64,000 nt of DNA. Source: Paenibacillus phytohabitans. Lineage in GTDB: Bacteria > Bacillota > Bacilli > Paenibacillales > Paenibacillaceae. The notes below the pieces were generated by a model. That model ran no database searches, was not told where the DNA came from, and saw nothing but the letters and a program-made list of their open reading frames with translations. This document shows, piece after piece, positions 41,761 to 50,570 of the stretch; position 1 is the first letter of the stretch, and each line of letters opens with the position of its first letter. The DNA is taken from positions 248,001-312,000 of the forward strand of contig NZ_WHOB01000097.1 in the NCBI RefSeq assembly GCF_013141775.1. The letters run 5' to 3'. The translations under genes were made by a program, and so were the position numbers.

Positions 41761-41823
41761 GAATTGTAGAACCTTCGGTTAACATAACTGAATAGTGGTT
41801 GTCTGAAGGTAGCAATATACTTC

Positions 41824-41863
41824 GGGATATATATGTGGAATTCCATATATATCCCTTTTTTTT
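41824..41863 (+). terminator. Intercistronic terminator between oppA and oppB
   Basis: A perfect 12-bp stem GGGATATATATG (41824-41835) / CATATATATCCC (41844-41855), extended by TGGAATTCCA pairing across the loop, followed by eight T. It probably terminates a share of oppA transcripts. Confidence 0.92.
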
Positions 41864-41982
41864 GCATTTCAGGCTTTTTGTTAAAGATTTCACGAACTTA
41901 CAAAATAAGAAATTAGACAAATGGCCATTTTTTTCATAAAATCTAATTATGTGTCTCAAAAAAATTGTCGAAGGAGGTGTTG

Positions 41983-42921
41983 ATGGGGATGGTTCGTTAT
42001 GTTGCCAATAAGTTCTTCTATATGCTTGTCTCGCTGTTTGTGCTAATTTCAGCGACCTTTTTTCTGATGAAAGCCATTCCGGGGGACCCGTTTACTTCTG
42101 AAAAGAAAGTTCCGCCGGAAATAAAAGCGCGTTTATACGAGCAATATGGACTGGACAAGCCGCTCTATCATCAGTATTTCAAGTATTTGGGTGAAATTGT
42201 CCAGGGTGATCTGGGTGTATCCATGAAGCGTCTGAATCAGGATGTAACTCACTTGATCGGACAGACGTTCTCGGCGTCTCTAAAGCTGGGGGTTATCGCA
42301 ATTATTGTGTCGGTTATTGTCGGAGTCTTTCTCGGCATGATGGCGGCACTCTATCACCGCAAGTTTATTGACAGTGCGGCTATGGTGCTGGCGGTGCTGG
42401 GGATTGCAGTTCCGAGCTTTGTAGTCGCCTCGCTGCTTCAGTATGTGTTCGCCTACAAGTTCCACATGTTCCCGGTTTCCGGATTTAAGGGGCCGCTGTA
42501 TTATGTCTTACCTGTAACCGCACTCTCGGCACAGCCGATAGCCTTTATAGCGAGGCTAACGCGCTCAAGTATGCTGGAAGTGCTGCATGCAGATTACATC
42601 AAGACGGCTAAGGCCAAAGGCCTAAGCTGGGCAGCAATCCTAAGCCGTCACGTACTGCGGAACGGAATTCTGCCGGTTGTAACTTATATGGGACCTATGA
42701 CGGCTAACATCGTAACAGGTTCTGTAGTTATCGAGCAGATCTTCGGTGTCGGCGGTATCGGTAAGCAATTCGTCGAAGCGATTGGTGTGCGTGACTATAC
42801 CGTTATTATGGGGATTACGATCTTCTACGGTGTATTGCTCATGCTAGCACGCTTTATCACGGATATTGCTTATGTGTTTGTAGATCCGCGTATCAAACTA
42901 AGTGGTGGAAAGGAGGGCTAA
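41983..42921 (+). CDS. oppB: Oligopeptide ABC transporter permease OppB
   Basis: A 312-residue inner-membrane permease with six helices. The N-terminus (VANKFFYMLVSLFVLISATFF), PGDPF and LDKPLYHQYFKYL segments and the cytoplasmic EAA loop (HADYIKTAKAKGLSWAAILSRH) are typical of OppB/DppB. ATG 41983 lies just after AAGGAGGTG (41971-41979); ATG 41989 and TTG 41980 are close alternatives. The stop is three bases before the oppC TTG. Confidence 0.95.
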   Translation: MGMVRYVANKFFYMLVSLFVLISATFFLMKAIPGDPFTSEKKVPPEIKARLYEQYGLDKPLYHQYFKYLGEIVQGDLGVSMKRLNQDVTHLIGQTFSASLKLGVIAIIVSVIVGVFLGMMAALYHRKFIDSAAMVLAVLGIAVPSFVVASLLQYVFAYKFHMFPVSGFKGPLYYVLPVTALSAQPIAFIARLTRSSMLEVLHADYIKTAKAKGLSWAAILSRHVLRNGILPVVTYMGPMTANIVTGSVVIEQIFGVGGIGKQFVEAIGVRDYTVIMGITIFYGVLLMLARFITDIAYVFVDPRIKLSGGKEG

Positions 42922-42924
42922 AGA

Positions 42925-43872
42925 TTGGCTTCTGACAAAAAATTGGTATCGCAGGATGCGAGCCTGAAACCGGAAGATTTCCGTAAAATCGGAATTGATG
43001 AGCGGCAAGCTGAAGTCATTCAGCGCGAAAGTTTGTCTGCCTGGCGGGATTCCTGGGAACGTCTGCGCCAGAACAAAATGGCAATGACAGCACTGGGTAT
43101 TCTTGGACTGATTATCCTTGCGGCGCTTATCGCTCCGTTGTTCTCAAAGTACAATTACTACTCAAATGATTTGCTCAGTACCAATAAGCCTCCTTCATCC
43201 GAGCACTGGTTTGGTACAGATGATCTGGGACGCGACATCTTTGTCCGTACCTGGTACGGTGCACGTATCTCACTGATTGTCGGCCTGGCTGCCGCTGCCA
43301 TTGACCTTTTGATCGGGGTTATCTACGGCGGAATCATGGGTTACTTCGGTGGACGTGTAGACAATATCATGAATAAAGTATCTGAAATTCTTTACTCCAT
43401 TCCTTACCTGCTGGTTGTTATCCTGCTCCTGGTTGTGCTTGAACCAAGCCTTGGGACGATCATCCTGGCGCTGACGATAACGGGCTGGATTACCATGTCC
43501 TGGATTGTCCGCGGCGAGATTATGCAGCTGAAGAACCGTGAGTTCGTTCTGGCTTCGCGTTCGATGGGTGCAGGGTCCAAAAGACTGTTGTTCAAACACC
43601 TTTTGCCGAATGCGGTAGGTCCGATTATCGTAACCATTACACTGTCTGTACCAAATGCCATCTTTGCTGAAGCGTTCCTGAGTTTCCTCGGACTTGGTGT
43701 ACAGGCTCCTGTAGCTTCCCTCGGATCGATGATCAATGATTCACTGACTGGCTGGCTTTATTATCCGTGGCGTTTCCTGTTCCCGGCTATCCTGATCAGC
43801 TTGACCATGCTTTCCTTTAATATTTTTGGTGACGGTCTCCGTGATGCACTGGATCCTAAGCTGAAGAAATAA
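42925..43872 (+). CDS. oppC: Oligopeptide ABC transporter permease OppC
   Basis: A 315-residue permease with a longer cytoplasmic N-terminus (about 60 residues) and six helices. HWFGTDDLGRDIFVRTWYGARISL and the EAA-loop REFVLASRSMGAGSKRLLFKH are hallmarks of OppC/DppC. It starts with TTG 42925 behind AAAGGAGGG at about 42910-42917. It forms the translocation pore together with OppB. Confidence 0.95.
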   Translation: MASDKKLVSQDASLKPEDFRKIGIDERQAEVIQRESLSAWRDSWERLRQNKMAMTALGILGLIILAALIAPLFSKYNYYSNDLLSTNKPPSSEHWFGTDDLGRDIFVRTWYGARISLIVGLAAAAIDLLIGVIYGGIMGYFGGRVDNIMNKVSEILYSIPYLLVVILLLVVLEPSLGTIILALTITGWITMSWIVRGEIMQLKNREFVLASRSMGAGSKRLLFKHLLPNAVGPIIVTITLSVPNAIFAEAFLSFLGLGVQAPVASLGSMINDSLTGWLYYPWRFLFPAILISLTMLSFNIFGDGLRDALDPKLKK

Positions 43873-43883
43873 GGAGGTGAACA

Positions 43884-44882
43884 ATGATGGAACCCATTCT
43901 GCAAGTCAAGGATTTGCAAGTTTCCTTTTTTGTAAAAGGCGGAGAGGTTCAGGCTGTACGCGGTATGAACTTTGAAGTAGGCAAAGGCGAGACCGTAGCC
44001 ATTGTCGGTGAATCCGGCAGCGGCAAAAGTGTCACTGCACAGTCAATTATGCGGCTGCTGCCTGCCCCGCTCTCCAAAGTGAAGCAAGGCGAGATTGTTT
44101 TTCAAGGAAAGAATCTGCTGGACCTTAGCATGAAACAAATGGAATCGATTCGCGGCAAAGATATTGGCATGATATTTCAAGACCCGATGACTTCTTTGAA
44201 CCCAACTATCAAAGTGGGCAAACAGATAACCGAAGTTTTGATCAAACATCAGAATATGTCAGCGGCCGAAGCGAAACAGCAAGGTATTGAAATGCTGCAA
44301 TTAGTAGGCATTAAAAATGCGGAGGCTCGCTTTAACCAATATCCCCACGAATTCTCCGGCGGGATGCGCCAACGCGTAATGATTGCCATTGCTCTGGCCT
44401 GCCGCCCGGCTCTCCTGATTGCGGATGAGCCGACAACGGCGCTTGACGTAACCATTCAGGCGCAAATCATGGAAGTTATGAAAGAGATGCAGCAAAGACT
44501 AGGGACCTCCATCATCCTGATTACACATGATCTCGGCGTGGTTGCCGGCATGTGTGACCGGGTCATCGTAATGTATGCTGGTGAAGTGGTCGAAACAGGG
44601 ACACGCTGGGAGATTTTCAAGAATCCCCAGCATCCTTACACCAAAGGTCTTTTGCGGTCGATGCCGCGTCTTGACCAAAAGAAGGGTGAGCCGCTGATTC
44701 CGATCATCGGTACTCCCCCGGATCTAATTAAGCCGCCGGTCGGTTGCCCGTTCACAGCGCGTTGCAGCGAAGCAATGCATGTCTGCGAACAGATCGATCC
44801 CGGCGCCACAGAGTTCAGCGAAACGCATATGGCGCGCTGCTGGAATCTGCATTCGATGGCCAAGGAGGTGCAGTTCGTTTGA
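43884..44882 (+). CDS. oppD: Oligopeptide ABC transporter ATPase OppD
   Basis: A 332-residue ABC ATPase. Walker A is GESGSGKS (about residues 39-46), the signature is SGGMRQR, and Walker B is LLIADEPTTALD. The C-terminal oligopeptide-transporter extension has PPVGCPFTARC and further Cys residues, which in relatives can bind an Fe-S cluster. ATG 43884 follows AAGGAGGTG; an ATG at 43887 is equally possible. It overlaps oppF by four bases (TTGA). Confidence 0.96.
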   Translation: MMEPILQVKDLQVSFFVKGGEVQAVRGMNFEVGKGETVAIVGESGSGKSVTAQSIMRLLPAPLSKVKQGEIVFQGKNLLDLSMKQMESIRGKDIGMIFQDPMTSLNPTIKVGKQITEVLIKHQNMSAAEAKQQGIEMLQLVGIKNAEARFNQYPHEFSGGMRQRVMIAIALACRPALLIADEPTTALDVTIQAQIMEVMKEMQQRLGTSIILITHDLGVVAGMCDRVIVMYAGEVVETGTRWEIFKNPQHPYTKGLLRSMPRLDQKKGEPLIPIIGTPPDLIKPPVGCPFTARCSEAMHVCEQIDPGATEFSETHMARCWNLHSMAKEVQFV

Positions 44883-45799
44883 GTAAGAATCTGATTGAAG
44901 TAGAAGGTCTTAAGAAGTATTTCAATGTAGGCAAAGGAAGAGTTCTTAAGGCTGTTGATAATATTAATTTCTCGATTCGCGAAGGCGAAACCCTGGGTAT
45001 GGTAGGGGAGTCCGGTTGCGGTAAGACTACTGCAGGCCGTACGGTTCTCCGCTTGTACGAGCCGACTGCAGGAAGCGTGAAATACAATGGTGTAGATATC
45101 TACAAATTGTCCGGCAGCAAAATGAAGGCTATGCGCCGTGATATGCAAATGATCTTCCAGGATCCGTATGCCTCGCTTAATCCGCGGTTAACGGTTTCGG
45201 ATATCATTGGTGAAGCACTGGACATTCACAATCTTGCGGGAAGCCGTCAGGAACGCAAGAAACGGATTGAAGAGCTGCTTGACATGGTTGGACTTAATCA
45301 TGATCATGCAACCCGCTATCCGCATGAATTCTCAGGCGGCCAACGCCAGCGTATCGGTATTGCCCGTTCCCTTGCGGTTAACCCTAAGTTCATCGTCTGC
45401 GATGAGCCGATCTCCGCGCTGGACGTGTCCATTCAGGCACAGGTAGTCAACCTGCTCAAAGAACTTCAGGATCGTCTTGGACTTACTTATCTCTTCATTG
45501 CGCATGACCTGTCCATGGTTAAACATATCAGTGACCGTGTAGCTGTTATGTACCTGGGTAAAATGGTTGAACTTGCAGAAAGCGAAGAATTGTACGCTAA
45601 CCCGATCCACCCGTACACCAAGTCGCTGCTCTCGGCGATTCCGGTTCCGGATCCGGAAATCGAAGCGAACAAAAAACGCATTCATCTGCATGATGAGCTG
45701 GGCAGTCCGATCTATGCTGCCGGCGAAAAAACAAATGACAGCGAATTTGAATTGGTCGAAGTGTCCAAGGGACATTTTGTTGCTAAACAGTTCGCTTAA
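44879..45799 (+). CDS. oppF: Oligopeptide ABC transporter ATPase OppF
   Basis: A 306-residue ABC ATPase. It has Walker A GESGCGKTT, signature FSGGQRQRIGIARSL and Walker B FIVCDEPISALD, with the OppF-typical AVNPKFIVCDEPISALD context. TTG 44879 is chosen because AAGGAGGTG (44862-44870) lies eight bases upstream and the TTG overlaps the oppD stop; the longer frame upstream reads through oppD in another phase. The C-terminal Cys-rich motif is reduced relative to OppD. Confidence 0.95.
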   Translation: MSKNLIEVEGLKKYFNVGKGRVLKAVDNINFSIREGETLGMVGESGCGKTTAGRTVLRLYEPTAGSVKYNGVDIYKLSGSKMKAMRRDMQMIFQDPYASLNPRLTVSDIIGEALDIHNLAGSRQERKKRIEELLDMVGLNHDHATRYPHEFSGGQRQRIGIARSLAVNPKFIVCDEPISALDVSIQAQVVNLLKELQDRLGLTYLFIAHDLSMVKHISDRVAVMYLGKMVELAESEELYANPIHPYTKSLLSAIPVPDPEIEANKKRIHLHDELGSPIYAAGEKTNDSEFELVEVSKGHFVAKQFA

Positions 45800-45820
45800 A
45801 ATTTAACAGCAGCATAACCG

Positions 45821-45856
45821 TAGGCGGGAGCGTTCAGCTCTCGCCTATTCTTTCAA
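45821..45856 (+). terminator. Terminator of the opp operon
   Basis: TAGGCGGGAGC (45821-45831) pairs with GCTCTCGCCTA (45837-45847), with one wobble and loop GTTCA, followed by a T-rich tail. Confidence 0.85.
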
Positions 45857-45893
45857 TATAAGCTTGTATAGCTCCATGCCGGCGCTTCTTTCT

Positions 45894-45948
45894 TTGACGC
45901 CGCACCTAACTTTGGATACAATCATAAAGGGTTTACCGATTTATGATT
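45894..45948 (+). promoter_or_regulatory. SigA promoter of bshC with overlapping 9-bp inverted repeat
   Basis: TTGACG (45894-45899), a 17-base spacer and TACAAT (45917-45922). AATCATAAA (45920-45928) begins inside the -10 and is an exact inverted copy of TTTATGATT (45940-45948), so a dimeric regulator could bind across the start point. The same half-site word occurs in the inverted repeat at 37488-37508. Confidence 0.72.
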
Positions 45949-45987
45949 ACATACAGCAGGTTATAGTAGAACAGGAGGCAATTGCAT

Positions 45988-47619
45988 ATGAATGTTGTAC
46001 CGGAACCACTTCCTGGCGGATCTGCGCTCGCCAGTGACTATATACATCAATATGAAACTGTAGGACATTTGTACGGCGGGGATTTCCGCAACCGGGAGAG
46101 CCGGGTTAAGCGCGCAGAATGGCTTGATGGAACGGCAAGCCTCCGTGCAGACCGTACCGGGGTTGTTTCATACCTACGCAGCTATAACGCAGAGCATAAT
46201 GCCCATGATGCGGTAATGCGCTCCCTTGACTTATTGGAGCAGCCGGATACGCTGGTGGTCACAGGCGGCCAGCAGAGCGGTTTGTTCACAGGTCCGCTCT
46301 TTGTAGTATATAAGGCTATTACTGCAATTCAGGCTGCGCGGGAAGCAGCAGCCCAGCTTGGGCGTCCCGTTGTTCCGCTGTTCTGGATTGCCGGTGAAGA
46401 TCATGACTGGGATGAAGTCAACCATACCTATGTACTGAACCGGACGGGCGAAATTACGCGGATTAAGCTGGATAAAGGCGAAGGTCCGCGTTCTTCTGTC
46501 AGTGAAATCAAGGTGGAAGCAGAGAGCTGGCTTCAGGCTATAGGGCAGCTGGACGGACTGCTGCAGGATAGCGAATTCAAGCCGCAGGTTATGGAGTTTG
46601 TCACAGCAGCTTCGCTGGGTGCGGACAATATGACTGCAGCTTTTGCCAAGCTGATGGGTTCTCTGTTTGGGCAATACGGGCTGATTCTGCTGGATTCTGC
46701 CGATTCCGCGCTGCGCAGACTTGAAATGCCAATGTTTGCTGCAATGATCAAGCGCAATGACGAACTCGAGGCTGCCTACACCGCAGCGGCTGATCGTATT
46801 GCTGCGGGCGGATACGTGCTGCAGGCGGATGTGACACCCGGGAATGCCAACCTCTTTTATATCCATGAAGGCGCAAGGCTTCTGCTCCATAAGGAGGGGG
46901 ACAGATTCACAGACCGGAAATCGGTGGTATCATTCTCCCGCACAGAGCTGCTGGAGCTGTTGGAGAGCCACCCTGAGCGGTTCAGCAACAACGTGCTGAC
47001 ACGGCCTTTGATGCAGGACTATGTACTGCCAGTGCTGGCTACGGTGCTGGGACAAGGAGAAATGGCTTACTGGGCGATTCCGCATCAGGCCTTTAAGGTG
47101 ATGGGCGGACAAATGCCGCTGATTATTCCGCGCATGTCTTTTACAGTCATAGAGGGAACGCTTCACAAGCATATGGATAAATACGGACTATCCTTCACGG
47201 ATGTACGTCTTGGTCTGGATGATAAACGCAAAGAGTGGTTAACGGCGCAGGATGAGCTGAAGATTGAAGAACGGTTTGAACAGACCAAAGCCGCATTCTC
47301 CGCGATGTACGAGCCGCTGATTGAGCAGCTTGGCGGAATTCAGGCAGGTCTGCTGAAGCTGGGGAACAGCAACAAGGACAAGATTATGGATCAGATTTCC
47401 TTCCTGCAGGGCAAAGCACTGGATGCGATGGAGAAGCAGAATGAGGCGGCGCTGCGGCAGTGGGAACGGATTGAGCTGTCCGTTATGCCTCTGGGTAAAC
47501 TGCAGGAGAGAGTATATAATATGATGTATTATCTGAACCGTTACGGTCCGGGCTGGCTGGAGGAACTAATGGCCGTACCCGCCGATTACAGCGGAACACA
47601 CCGCATCATTTATATGTAG
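45988..47619 (+). CDS. bshC: Bacillithiol biosynthesis cysteine-adding enzyme BshC
   Basis: A 543-residue protein of the BshC family (Bacillus YllA), which joins cysteine to GlcN-malate in the last step of bacillithiol synthesis. Family landmarks are VVTGGQQSGLFTGPLFVVYKA, FWIAGEDHDWDEVNH and, near the end, YYLNRYGPGWLEELM. ATG 45988 follows AGGAGG at 45973-45978; an in-frame TTG at 45982 is too close. Its position ahead of the mraZ cluster is the Bacillus arrangement, with ahcY inserted between. A good promoter lies upstream. Confidence 0.96.
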   Translation: MNVVPEPLPGGSALASDYIHQYETVGHLYGGDFRNRESRVKRAEWLDGTASLRADRTGVVSYLRSYNAEHNAHDAVMRSLDLLEQPDTLVVTGGQQSGLFTGPLFVVYKAITAIQAAREAAAQLGRPVVPLFWIAGEDHDWDEVNHTYVLNRTGEITRIKLDKGEGPRSSVSEIKVEAESWLQAIGQLDGLLQDSEFKPQVMEFVTAASLGADNMTAAFAKLMGSLFGQYGLILLDSADSALRRLEMPMFAAMIKRNDELEAAYTAAADRIAAGGYVLQADVTPGNANLFYIHEGARLLLHKEGDRFTDRKSVVSFSRTELLELLESHPERFSNNVLTRPLMQDYVLPVLATVLGQGEMAYWAIPHQAFKVMGGQMPLIIPRMSFTVIEGTLHKHMDKYGLSFTDVRLGLDDKRKEWLTAQDELKIEERFEQTKAAFSAMYEPLIEQLGGIQAGLLKLGNSNKDKIMDQISFLQGKALDAMEKQNEAALRQWERIELSVMPLGKLQERVYNMMYYLNRYGPGWLEELMAVPADYSGTHRIIYM

Positions 47620-47643
47620 GAATATATTTTAGGAGGTTATAAC

Positions 47644-48915
47644 ATGAGTTCTTTGTCCAAGGAAAATAGTATCGTAACCGATATGTCGCTCGCGCCCGAG
47701 GGGCATCTCAAAATCGACTGGGTTCGCCAGCATATGCCGGTACTGAACCGTATCCGTGAGCAGTTCGAAGCGGAGCAGCCGTTCAAGGGCCTTAAGGTAT
47801 CGATCACGCTTCACCTGGAAGCCAAGACCGCTTACCTGGCCAAGGTGGTACAGGCTGGCGGTGCCGAAGTTACGATTACCGGCTCGAACCCGCTGTCCAC
47901 ACAGGATGATGTGTGTGCCGCATTAGTTGAGGACGGCATCACCGTGTTCGCCAAATATAATCCGTCACCAGAAGAATTCAAGGCGCTGAACATCAAGGCG
48001 CTGGAGAGCAAGCCGGATCTGATTATCGATGACGGCGGAGATTTCGCCACACTGCTGCATTCTGAGCGTCCTGACCTGATGGAGAATATCCGCGGCGGCG
48101 CTGAAGAAACAACTACAGGAATTATCCGGCTGAAGGCGCTGCAGAAGCAAGGCATGCTGAAGTTCCCGATGGTGGCTGTAAATGATGCCTATTGTAAATA
48201 TTTGTTCGATAACCGCTATGGCACAGGCCAATCGGCATGGGACGGCATTGTTCGCACAACCAACCTGATTGTAGCCGGCAAGACAGTGGTTGTAGTGGGC
48301 TACGGCTGGTGCGGTAAAGGTGTAGCGATGCGGGCCAAGGGTCTCGGAGCGAACGTGATTGTTACTGAAGTGGATGCGATTAAGGCCGTAGAAGCCCACA
48401 TGGACGGATTCCATGTGATGCCAATGCTGGAAGCAGCGAAGCGCGGCGACTTCTTCGTAACCGTTACCGGCAACAGGTATGTTATCCGCGGCGAGCATTA
48501 TGATGTCATGAAGGATGGTGCGATCCTCTGTAATGCCGGACACTTCGATGTTGAAGTGAACAAGCCGGAGCTGGCTGAACGCTCCACCTCCCAGCGGACG
48601 GTGCGGAAGAATATTGAAGAGTATCTGCTGAAGGATGGACGCAAGCTGTACCTGCTGGCTGAAGGACGTCTGGTGAACCTGGGCGCAGCCGATGGCCATC
48701 CGGCAGAAATTATGGATACCACCTTTGCGCTGCAGGCATTATCCCTCAAATATGTGAATGATAATTATAAAGATATCGGCGTCAAGGTGGAGAATGTTCC
48801 GTATGAGCTTGATGAGCAGGTTGCGCGTTATAAGCTGGAGAGTCTGGGAATCGCCATTGACAGCCTGACGCAGGCACAGGTGGACTACCTGGACAGCTGG
48901 AATCTGAACGACTAA
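47644..48915 (+). CDS. ahcY: S-adenosylhomocysteine hydrolase, short (archaeal/Thermotoga-like) type
   Basis: A 423-residue enzyme that splits S-adenosylhomocysteine into adenosine and homocysteine. SITLHLEAKTAYLA, the DDGGD metal-free active-site segment, ETTTGIIRLKAL, the NAD-binding VVVGYGWCGKGVA, and GHFDVEVN are present. It lacks the KPDHYRY-type C-terminus of the long form and ends QVDYLDSWNLND, as in archaeal and Thermotoga enzymes. It lies 24 bases after bshC behind TTAGGAGG and is likely co-transcribed. Many Bacillota use Pfs/LuxS instead. Confidence 0.93.
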   Translation: MSSLSKENSIVTDMSLAPEGHLKIDWVRQHMPVLNRIREQFEAEQPFKGLKVSITLHLEAKTAYLAKVVQAGGAEVTITGSNPLSTQDDVCAALVEDGITVFAKYNPSPEEFKALNIKALESKPDLIIDDGGDFATLLHSERPDLMENIRGGAEETTTGIIRLKALQKQGMLKFPMVAVNDAYCKYLFDNRYGTGQSAWDGIVRTTNLIVAGKTVVVVGYGWCGKGVAMRAKGLGANVIVTEVDAIKAVEAHMDGFHVMPMLEAAKRGDFFVTVTGNRYVIRGEHYDVMKDGAILCNAGHFDVEVNKPELAERSTSQRTVRKNIEEYLLKDGRKLYLLAEGRLVNLGAADGHPAEIMDTTFALQALSLKYVNDNYKDIGVKVENVPYELDEQVARYKLESLGIAIDSLTQAQVDYLDSWNLND

Positions 48916-48929
48916 AGAATGGATCTGCA

Positions 48930-48965
48930 AAACCCGGAGCCAATCAACTGGCCCGGGTTTTTATT
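48930..48965 (+). terminator. Intrinsic terminator after ahcY
   Basis: AAACCCGG (48930-48937) pairs with CCGGGTTT (48953-48960), enclosing a GCC/GGC extension, followed by TT and further T-rich sequence. Confidence 0.88.
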
Positions 48966-49061
48966 TTTTACGGAATATTGCAGAGCCACTTGACAAACAA
49001 GAAAAAATTACCTTGCTTCGGAAAAAGGTTTTTGATTTTTAATGGCGAATCTATTATGCTT

Positions 49062-49110
49062 AAGTGGTGAAAAGTGGGGCAAAGTGGGGAATCGGTACTT
49101 AGGGGTGGGG
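49062..49110 (+). promoter_or_regulatory. MraZ-box operator
   Basis: AAGTGG occurs at 49062-49067, 49072-49077 and 49082-49087, exactly 10 bases apart; a further GTGG at 49105-49108 is 21 bases on. This matches the direct-repeat boxes to which MraZ binds to autoregulate its own operon. A TATTAT at 49052-49057 just upstream could be the -10. Confidence 0.88.
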
Positions 49111-49117
49111 AAAGATC

Positions 49118-49555
49118 ATGTTTATGGGGGAATACCAGCATAGCATTGACGACAAAGGCCGGATCATTATCCCGGCTAAATTCCGTGAATTGCTCGGAAC
49201 CTCCTTCGTGGCGACCCGCGGCCTCGACTCCTGCTTGTTTGTTTATCCCATGGAAGAATGGGGAATCATGGAGCAAAAGCTTAAAAGCCTATCACTGATG
49301 AAATCGGATGCCCGTGCCTTCAGCCGCTTTTTTTTCTCGGGAGCGACCGAATGTGTATGGGACAAGCAAGGCAGGGTGAATCTGCCGGGGAATCTGCGGC
49401 AATATGCCAAGCTGGACAAGGACTGTGTTATTCTGGGCGTTTCGAACCGGGTGGAGATCTGGAACAAGGAGCTATGGGAGCAGTACTTCGAACAGTCAGA
49501 GGAATCGTTCAACGAGATTGCCGAGAAATTGGTTGATTTCAATTTTGATCTATAA
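49118..49555 (+). CDS. mraZ: Transcriptional regulator MraZ
   Basis: A 145-residue protein with two SpoVT/AbrB-like halves: MFMGEYQHSIDDKGRIIIPAKFR at the start (split here, about residues 1-23) and WDKQGRVNLPGNLRQYA in the second half, each with the DxKGR-type DNA-binding loop. It binds repeats upstream of its own operon. ATG 49118 gives the standard MFMGEY start, behind GGGGTGGGG, which doubles as an operator half-site. It opens the division and cell-wall cluster. Confidence 0.96.
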   Translation: MFMGEYQHSIDDKGRIIIPAKFRELLGTSFVATRGLDSCLFVYPMEEWGIMEQKLKSLSLMKSDARAFSRFFFSGATECVWDKQGRVNLPGNLRQYAKLDKDCVILGVSNRVEIWNKELWEQYFEQSEESFNEIAEKLVDFNFDL

Positions 49556-49593
49556 AACATACAATTCGAATTACTGCCTTGGAGGGATGCAGC

Positions 49594-50547
49594 TTGTTTC
49601 ACCACATCACGGTGCTTAAGGAAGAAGCGACAGAAGGGCTGCACATCAAGAAGGATGGTATATATGTTGACTGTACGCTCGGAGGAGCCGGGCACAGTTC
49701 GCTTATTGCATCCAAGCTTAGCGGCGAAGGCCGGCTGATCTGTCTGGACCAGGATGACTGGGCGCTGAACAATGCCAAAGAGAGATTGGCCGAGTACGGA
49801 GACAAAGTGGTTACGGTTAAGACCAACTTCCGTGACCTCGAGCAAGTGCTGAAGGAACTGCCTTTTGTTCCGCAAAAGGACGGAGTTCCCCAAGTGGACG
49901 GGATTCTGTTCGATCTGGGGGTATCTTCTCCGCAGTTTGACGAAGGGGAGCGGGGCTTCAGCTACAATCACGATGCTCCGCTGGATATGCGGATGGACCA
50001 GTCGGCACAGCTGACTGCGGCCGATATCGTCAATACCTGGAGTGAACAGGAAATTGCCCGTGTGCTTTTCCAGTATGGAGAAGAGAAGTTCTCACGGCGG
50101 ATTGCCCGCAAAATTGTGGAGCGCCGGGAAGAACGTCCGGTGGAGGGCACCGGAGAATTGGCTGAGCTGATTAAAGAGGGCATTCCAGCGGCTGCGCGGA
50201 GAACAGGAGGACATCCTGCCAAACGGAGCTTCCAGGGCCTGCGGATTGCTGTCAATGATGAGCTGGGAGCTTTTGAGGATGGCCTGCATGCTGCTGTACG
50301 CTGCCTTGCACCTGAGGGAAGAGTATCCGTAATTACCTTCCATTCGCTGGAGGACCGGATCTGCAAACAGATTTTCAGCAGCTATTTAAGCAGATGTACC
50401 TGTCCGCCTGATCTGCCCTACTGCGTGTGCGGCGCCAAAGGAACCCTGAAACTGATTAACCGCAAGCCCATCGTACCCGGAGAAGAAGAACTGGAGCTTA
50501 ATTCACGTGCCCGTTCAGCCAAACTGCGCATTGCAGAGAAATTGTAA
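49594..50547 (+). CDS. rsmH: 16S rRNA (cytosine-1402 N4)-methyltransferase RsmH
   Basis: A 317-residue SAM-dependent methyltransferase that modifies C1402 in the 16S decoding centre. FHHITVLKEEATEGL opens the protein, DCTLGGAGHS is the SAM motif, and FDLGVSSPQFD and LDMRMDQSA are diagnostic. TTG 49594 is chosen because GGAGGGA lies just upstream and the product begins at the family N-terminus; an in-frame TTG at 49579 overlaps that site. It is second in the cluster, formerly mraW. Confidence 0.96.
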   Translation: MFHHITVLKEEATEGLHIKKDGIYVDCTLGGAGHSSLIASKLSGEGRLICLDQDDWALNNAKERLAEYGDKVVTVKTNFRDLEQVLKELPFVPQKDGVPQVDGILFDLGVSSPQFDEGERGFSYNHDAPLDMRMDQSAQLTAADIVNTWSEQEIARVLFQYGEEKFSRRIARKIVERREERPVEGTGELAELIKEGIPAAARRTGGHPAKRSFQGLRIAVNDELGAFEDGLHAAVRCLAPEGRVSVITFHSLEDRICKQIFSSYLSRCTCPPDLPYCVCGAKGTLKLINRKPIVPGEEELELNSRARSAKLRIAEKL

Positions 50548-50570
50548 ATGACGATAAAGGAGAGTCAGAG

